From contig NZ_JAILYH010000003.1 of NCBI RefSeq assembly GCF_019793435.1, positions 394,966 to 458,965 of the forward strand: DNA of 64,000 nucleotides. Reading direction: 5' to 3'. The DNA is from Rhizobium redzepovicii. GTDB lineage: Bacteria > Pseudomonadota > Alphaproteobacteria > Rhizobiales > Rhizobiaceae. Within the stretch, counting starts at the first letter, position 1, and every line of letters begins with the position of its first letter. This document shows positions 60,213-64,000 of this stretch, in pieces. The translations under genes and the position numbers were made by a program. Below the pieces are notes generated by a model. That model was not told where the DNA came from and searched no databases. It worked only from the letters and a program-made list of their open reading frames with translations.

Positions 60213-61328
60213 ATGAAGCCACTCGGCATTGGTTTGATCGGCACCGGCTATATGGGCAAGTGCCACGCGCTGGCATGGAATGCGGTGAAGACGGTGTTCG
60301 GCGATGTCGAGCGTCCGCGTCTCGTGCATCTGGCCGAAGCCAATGCCGGGCTTGCTGAGGCGCGGGCCGGTGAGTTCGGGTTCGAGAAGGCGACGGCTGA
60401 CTGGCGGGCGCTGATCGCCGACCCCGAGGTCGATGTCGTCTCGGTCACCACACCCAATCAGTTCCATGCCGAGATGGCCATTGCAGCGCTTGAAGCCGGC
60501 AAACACGTCTGGTGTGAAAAGCCGATGGCGCCGGCCTATAGCGATGCCGAGCGTATGCTGGAAACGGCGAAACGATCAGGCAAGGTTGCCGCCCTTGGCT
60601 ACAATTACATCCAGAATCCCGTCATGCGGCACATCAAGACGCTTATCGGCGAGGGCGCCATCGGCACGGTCAATCATATCCGCGTCGAGATGGACGAGGA
60701 TTTCATGGCCGATCCCGATGTCTTCTTCTATTGGAAGAGCGAGCTTTCCGCCGGCTACGGCGCGCTCGACGATTTTGCCGTGCACCCGCTGTCGCTGCTC
60801 TGGTATCTCTTCGGCCATGTCGAGGCCGTCATTACCGATATGGTAAAGCCCTATGCCGACCGCCCGCAGAGCGAGGGTGGTCGGCGTGACGTCGAAAATC
60901 ACGATGCCGCCAATGTGCTGATGCGGCTTGGCGGCGGCATCTCCGCCGTGTTGATGGCCAACCGCGCCGCCTGGGGCCGCAAGGGCCGCATCGCCCTGCA
61001 GATTTATGGTTCAAAAGGTTCGATCGTCTATGACCAGGAGCGGATGAACGAATTCGAGCTCTATCAGGCCGAGGGTCGCGGCTCCGAACAGGGCTTTCGC
61101 AAGATACTGGCGGCGCCAGCCCATCGGCCTTATGATCGCTTTATCCCGGCGCCCGGCCACGGCCTCGGCTTCAACGATCTGAAGATCATCGAATGCCGCG
61201 AGCTGATCCGGGCAATATCGGGCGAGCCGTCGTCGATCGTGACATTTGAAGACGGTCTCAGGATAGAGAAGTCGGTGCATGCCATGGCACAGTCATTCCA
61301 CGAGCGTCGCTGGATCGAGATCGGCTGA
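60213..61328 (+). CDS. Gfo/Idh/MocA family oxidoreductase, probable inositol dehydrogenase (IolY-like)
   Basis: 371 residues (GGAGGAGACGGAA before the ATG). NAD(P)-binding GIGLIGTGYMGKCHALAWNA, catalytic Lys in HVWCEKPMAPAYSDAERMLE, and the C-terminal substrate domain with YGALDDFAVHPLSLLWYLFG. Divergent from iolR with shared IolR-like sites, so it likely oxidises an inositol isomer or derivative. S. meliloti has iolY1 in this position; a myo-inositol 2-dehydrogenase (idhA) is expected elsewhere. Confidence 0.87.
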   Translation: MKPLGIGLIGTGYMGKCHALAWNAVKTVFGDVERPRLVHLAEANAGLAEARAGEFGFEKATADWRALIADPEVDVVSVTTPNQFHAEMAIAALEAGKHVWCEKPMAPAYSDAERMLETAKRSGKVAALGYNYIQNPVMRHIKTLIGEGAIGTVNHIRVEMDEDFMADPDVFFYWKSELSAGYGALDDFAVHPLSLLWYLFGHVEAVITDMVKPYADRPQSEGGRRDVENHDAANVLMRLGGGISAVLMANRAAWGRKGRIALQIYGSKGSIVYDQERMNEFELYQAEGRGSEQGFRKILAAPAHRPYDRFIPAPGHGLGFNDLKIIECRELIRAISGEPSSIVTFEDGLRIEKSVHAMAQSFHERRWIEIG

Positions 61329-61415
61329 AGGTAAGAAGCCGCTTTCCGTTGACGGCGCATAGGGCAGGGGATAGGCCTTGGCATGAGTGTCGGGCCTAGT
61401 TTCAGGAGTGAGATC

Positions 61416-62633
61416 GTGACGGATAGACTGGTGATCATCGGCGCGGGGCAGGCCGGTTTCGCAATGGCGGCAAAGCTGCGTGCCTTGAAGGACACGCGCC
61501 CGATCACCCTTATCGGCGCCGAAGACGTCGCGCCCTATCAGCGCCCGCCGCTTTCGAAGAAATACCTGCTCGGCGAAATGGCCTTCGACCGTTTGCTGTT
61601 CCGCGACGAGCACTGGTATGGCGATAATGACGTCGACCTTCGCCTTTCCACATGGGCCGAGCAGATCAAACCGGACAGCAAGCAGGTTCTGCTGCAGGAC
61701 GGCTCCGTTCTCGACTACGGCACGCTGGCGCTCGCCACCGGCTCGACTCCACGCCGGCTGCCGGCCGCAATCGGCGGCGATCTCGAAGGTGTCTATGTCG
61801 CCCGCGACAAGCGCGATGCCGATCTGCTCGCCGAGGAGATGCGCCCCGGTCGCCGCGTCCTCATCATCGGTGGCGGTTATATCGGCTTGGAGGCGGCAGC
61901 CGTCGCCCGCCATCGCGGCCTTGAGGTCACCGTCATCGAGATGGCCGACCGCATCCTGCAGCGGGTCGCGGCGAAGGAGACCGCCGACATCATGCGCGGG
62001 ATCCATCAGTCCCACGACGTGGTGATCCGCGAGAAGACCGGGCTCAAGCATCTGGTCGGCAAGGATGGGCGCGTTACCGGCGCCGCACTGTCCGACGGAT
62101 CGGTTATCGACATCGACTTTGCCGTCGTCGGCATTGGCGTCGTGCCGAATGACCAGCTCGCCAAGGAAGCCGGCCTCGAAGTCGCCAACGGTATTGTCGT
62201 CGACGAATACGCCCGCACCTCCGATCCGGCGATCTATGCCGCCGGCGATTGCGCGGCGCTTCCCTGGCAGGGGGGCCGCATCCGGCTCGAATCGGTGCAG
62301 AATGCCGTCGACCAGGCCGAAGCGGCGGCAGCGGTCATTGCCGGTGGCAGCGAGCCCTATGATCCGAAGCCATGGTTCTGGTCCGACCAGTATGATGTCA
62401 AGCTGCAGATCGCCGGCTTCAATCTCGGTTATGACGAAACGCTGCTGCGCCCCGGCGCTCGCGAAGGCGCCCATTCCATCTGGTACTTCCGGGAAGGCCT
62501 GCTGATCGCCGTCGATGCCATCAACGACGCCAAAGCCTATGTGACCGGAAAAAAGCTGCTGGAATCCGGGACTAACCCCGACAGATCGATTCTCGCCGAC
62601 CCCTCTACCGATCTCAAGCGCCTGCTCGGGTGA
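61416..62633 (+). CDS. FAD-dependent ferredoxin reductase
   Basis: 405 residues from GTG 61416, chosen for CAGGAG seven bases upstream; ATG 61383 in frame is less likely. FAD motif LVIIGAGQAGFAMAAKLR, NAD motif RRVLIIGGGYIGLEAAAVAR, the AGDCAALPW region and the C-terminal lobe with PWFWSDQYDVKLQIAGFNLG match putidaredoxin/rhodocoxin reductase-type enzymes. It supplies electrons from NADH to a [2Fe-2S] ferredoxin, for example for a P450 or dioxygenase, none of which is adjacent. It is 87 bp after the dehydrogenase and might be cotranscribed. Confidence 0.9.
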   Translation: MTDRLVIIGAGQAGFAMAAKLRALKDTRPITLIGAEDVAPYQRPPLSKKYLLGEMAFDRLLFRDEHWYGDNDVDLRLSTWAEQIKPDSKQVLLQDGSVLDYGTLALATGSTPRRLPAAIGGDLEGVYVARDKRDADLLAEEMRPGRRVLIIGGGYIGLEAAAVARHRGLEVTVIEMADRILQRVAAKETADIMRGIHQSHDVVIREKTGLKHLVGKDGRVTGAALSDGSVIDIDFAVVGIGVVPNDQLAKEAGLEVANGIVVDEYARTSDPAIYAAGDCAALPWQGGRIRLESVQNAVDQAEAAAAVIAGGSEPYDPKPWFWSDQYDVKLQIAGFNLGYDETLLRPGAREGAHSIWYFREGLLIAVDAINDAKAYVTGKKLLESGTNPDRSILADPSTDLKRLLG

Positions 62634-62642
62634 GTCGGGAGC

Positions 62643-62660
62643 CCATTCCGCAAGGAATGG
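62643..62660 (+). terminator. Hairpin after the ferredoxin reductase gene
   Basis: CCATTCC (62643-62649) and GGAATGG (62654-62660) with a GCAA tetraloop, 9 bp past the stop. A second CCCC/GGGG stem follows. No U tract. Confidence 0.5.
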
Positions 62661-62883
62661 CCCCTGCGGGGACGCCGTGTTGGGATCGCCGCTCCTATCG
62701 GACGCTGGACGGCAAAGCTCAGCTTCGTCGTCGAAGAACGAAGCGCGATCAAATTTCCCCGATCACGCCTGCAAATGCGGTCTGTTTACGCAACCGTCCG
62801 AAATGCCAGCCACTGCATTTCTTCTGGTGAAACCTGAAAAAACCCTTGCATTCACAGACCGGTCACCATAGTTAGGCCGCACC

Positions 62884-62974
62884 GGAGAGGTGGCCGAGTG
62901 GTCGAAGGCGCTCCCCTGCTAAGGGAGTATACGTCAAAAGCGTATCGTGGGTTCGAATCCCATCTTCTCCGCCA
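62884..62974 (+). tRNA. tRNA-Ser(GCU)
   Basis: 91 nt including the encoded CCA. Acceptor stem GGAGAGG pairs with CTTCTCC (one G-U), the D arm starts TGGCCGAGTGG, the anticodon stem is CTCCC/GGGAG with loop CTGCTAA (anticodon GCT at 62918-62920), a long variable arm TACGTCAAAAGCGTA is typical of class II tRNA-Ser, and the T arm contains GGTTCGAATCC. Reads AGC/AGU codons. Confidence 0.97.
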
Positions 62975-63567
62975 CTTTGATTTTTCCCAGCTCAGTTCAA
63001 TCCTTATCGTGCGGCAGAGAATAACCTGCGCTTAGGCGGTTATGTCTCGTGGTCGCTGGACGGTCATGCGCCACGGCGCGTAATGAGAAAATCGCTTCGC
63101 CTCGAATGGGAGAATCGCCAGCAGGGAATCACTCGCCGCTCCCATGCCCCCCGGCAGGCAGCGAAACCGGATCTGTGCATGTCCGGTTACGCTTGCAGCA
63201 GTGGTGATATCCCTTCAGCATCCGGATTTCGTCAAGAAAGCGTCGAAAATGTGCGGCGCAGCCGATGTCCAGTTCACTGTCGCTCCCACTTAAGCCGCCG
63301 CAAAATCAGGGTTTTCTTAACAAAGCATAAAGGAAATCGAGGCCGGCTGCCCCACTTGTGTCCTTTGAGCAACAGAAAGTCGGGAAGGCTCCCTCAAACC
63401 CCCCATCCGAGTAAGTTGGTGATTGCGTGACGGCTTCCGTCTTGTATTTTCAGCGTCGGAAGCCAGGGCGACTGATCGTCCACTTCTTGCAACACGGGAA
63501 TGGGGCAGGGAACGCTGCTCAGCGAAAGATCCCAAACCCGATCGAAACTTTGAATTGGAGGTCATTT
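62975..63567. promoter_or_regulatory. Long upstream region of the porin gene
   Basis: 593 bp with no supported gene. ATAACC/GGTTAT (63021-63043) may form a weak stem after the tRNA. GGCTTCCG (63432-63439) and CGGAAGCC (63457-63464) form a stem about 105 bp before the porin ATG, probably in its leader. A long leader is compatible with post-transcriptional control of an abundant outer-membrane protein. Confidence 0.4.
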
Positions 63568-64000
63568 ATGAACATCAAGAGCCTTCTTCTCGGCTCCGCT
63601 GCTGCTCTCGCAGTAGTTTCCGGTGCTCAGGCTGCTGACGCTATCGTTGCTGCCGAGCCGGAACCGGTTGAATACGTCCGCGTCTGCGACGCTTACGGCA
63701 CCGGCTATTTCTACATCCCGGGCACCGAAACCTGCCTCAAGATCGAAGGCTACATCCGTTTCCAGGTCGACGTTGGTGATCAGCCGCTCAATGGCTCGGT
63801 CAGCAACGATTCGGATTGGGATGCCAAGACCCGCGGTCAGGTTCAGTTCACGGCCAAGAGCGACACCGAGTACGGTCCGCTGACCGGCGTCATCGTCATG
63901 CAGTTCAATGCTGACAACGCCTCGGATCAGGACGCCATCCTCGACTCCGCTTACCTCGACGTCGCGGGCTTCCGCGCCGGTCTGTTCTACAGCTGGTGGG
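63568..64000 (+). CDS. ropA: Outer-membrane porin, RopA/Omp2 family (3' truncated by window edge)
   Basis: The 144 visible residues start with a signal peptide MNIKSLLLGSAAALAVVSGA cleaved after QAADA. The mature N-terminus VEYVRVCDAYGTGYFYIPGT then ETCLKIEGYIRFQVDVGD is the hallmark of the Rhizobiales porin family, with the conserved Cys pair. Beta strands follow up to the window end. ATG 63568 follows TTGGAGGTCATTT. It forms the general diffusion pore; roughly 200 residues should lie beyond the window. RopA paralogues exist in this group, so the exact symbol is tentative. Confidence 0.88.
   Translation, partial: MNIKSLLLGSAAALAVVSGAQAADAIVAAEPEPVEYVRVCDAYGTGYFYIPGTETCLKIEGYIRFQVDVGDQPLNGSVSNDSDWDAKTRGQVQFTAKSDTEYGPLTGVIVMQFNADNASDQDAILDSAYLDVAGFRAGLFYSWW

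Noticed and set aside
62884..63567. Integration site or genomic island next to tRNA-Ser
   Set aside because: No integrase, no repeated tRNA 3' end and a normal core porin gene follow.

Overview
The window reads as a chromosomal segment of a fast-growing Rhizobium of the R. leguminosarum/R. etli group. It is GC-rich, densely coded on both strands and has intact genes almost throughout. Lineage markers are a RopA-type porin, an iolRCDEB inositol operon with a divergent iolY-like dehydrogenase, a cluster of GT39 glycosyltransferases with a GT2 partner that matches the Rgt galacturonosyltransferase system for the lipopolysaccharide core, and rhizobial intergenic palindromes. I see no prophage, insertion sequence, CRISPR array or plasmid replication module.

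Layout. 1-12.6 kb: 3' part of glnE, a PleC/DivJ/CbrA-class histidine kinase, pepN, a soluble MCP-like sensor, a DMT transporter, a winged-helix-like protein of unknown role, two tandem small proteins, a family-4-like uracil-DNA glycosylase and a YegD-type Hsp70. 12.7-31 kb: an RND efflux pair, a phosphotransferase, an SDR, ETF-QO, a lipoprotein L,D-transpeptidase, a DMT/Lrp divergent pair, mgtE, a quinone oxidoreductase/HxlR pair, an MFS exporter, a lipid-kinase-like protein, and a divergent glutamine-synthetase-like/aminotransferase pair that may handle polyamines. 32-38.8 kb: three GT39 paralogues, rgtE and a UPF0104 membrane protein. 38.8-41.5 kb: an ECF42 sigma factor with three DGPF (YciI-like) proteins and a divergent small membrane protein. 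41.5-53 kb: amn and many small or accessory genes (two PilZ-like proteins, DUF2147, Sel1, DUF2177, host-attachment protein, LysR, MATE, an AraC regulator followed by a Cys-rich mini-protein, DUF1127). 53-62.6 kb: inositol catabolism and a ferredoxin reductase. 62.8-64 kb: tRNA-Ser(GCU) and the 5' part of the porin gene.

The strongest observations are regulatory. Two divergent TGTCGA-N17-CG(A/T)C elements between the DGPF/ECF42 operon and a 71-residue membrane protein have identical geometry and suggest a shared ECF42 regulon. A tandem array upstream of a PilZ gene holds two perfect FNR/FixK-type boxes (TTGAT-N4-ATCAA). The ribosome-binding site of a DUF1127 gene lies inside a perfect 9-bp hairpin. 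GGAA-N6-TTCC-like sites flank iolR. A recurrent 130-170 bp inverted-repeat element occurs three times, twice inside the iol operon.

All functional calls come from reading translated sequence and motifs; no database search was run.
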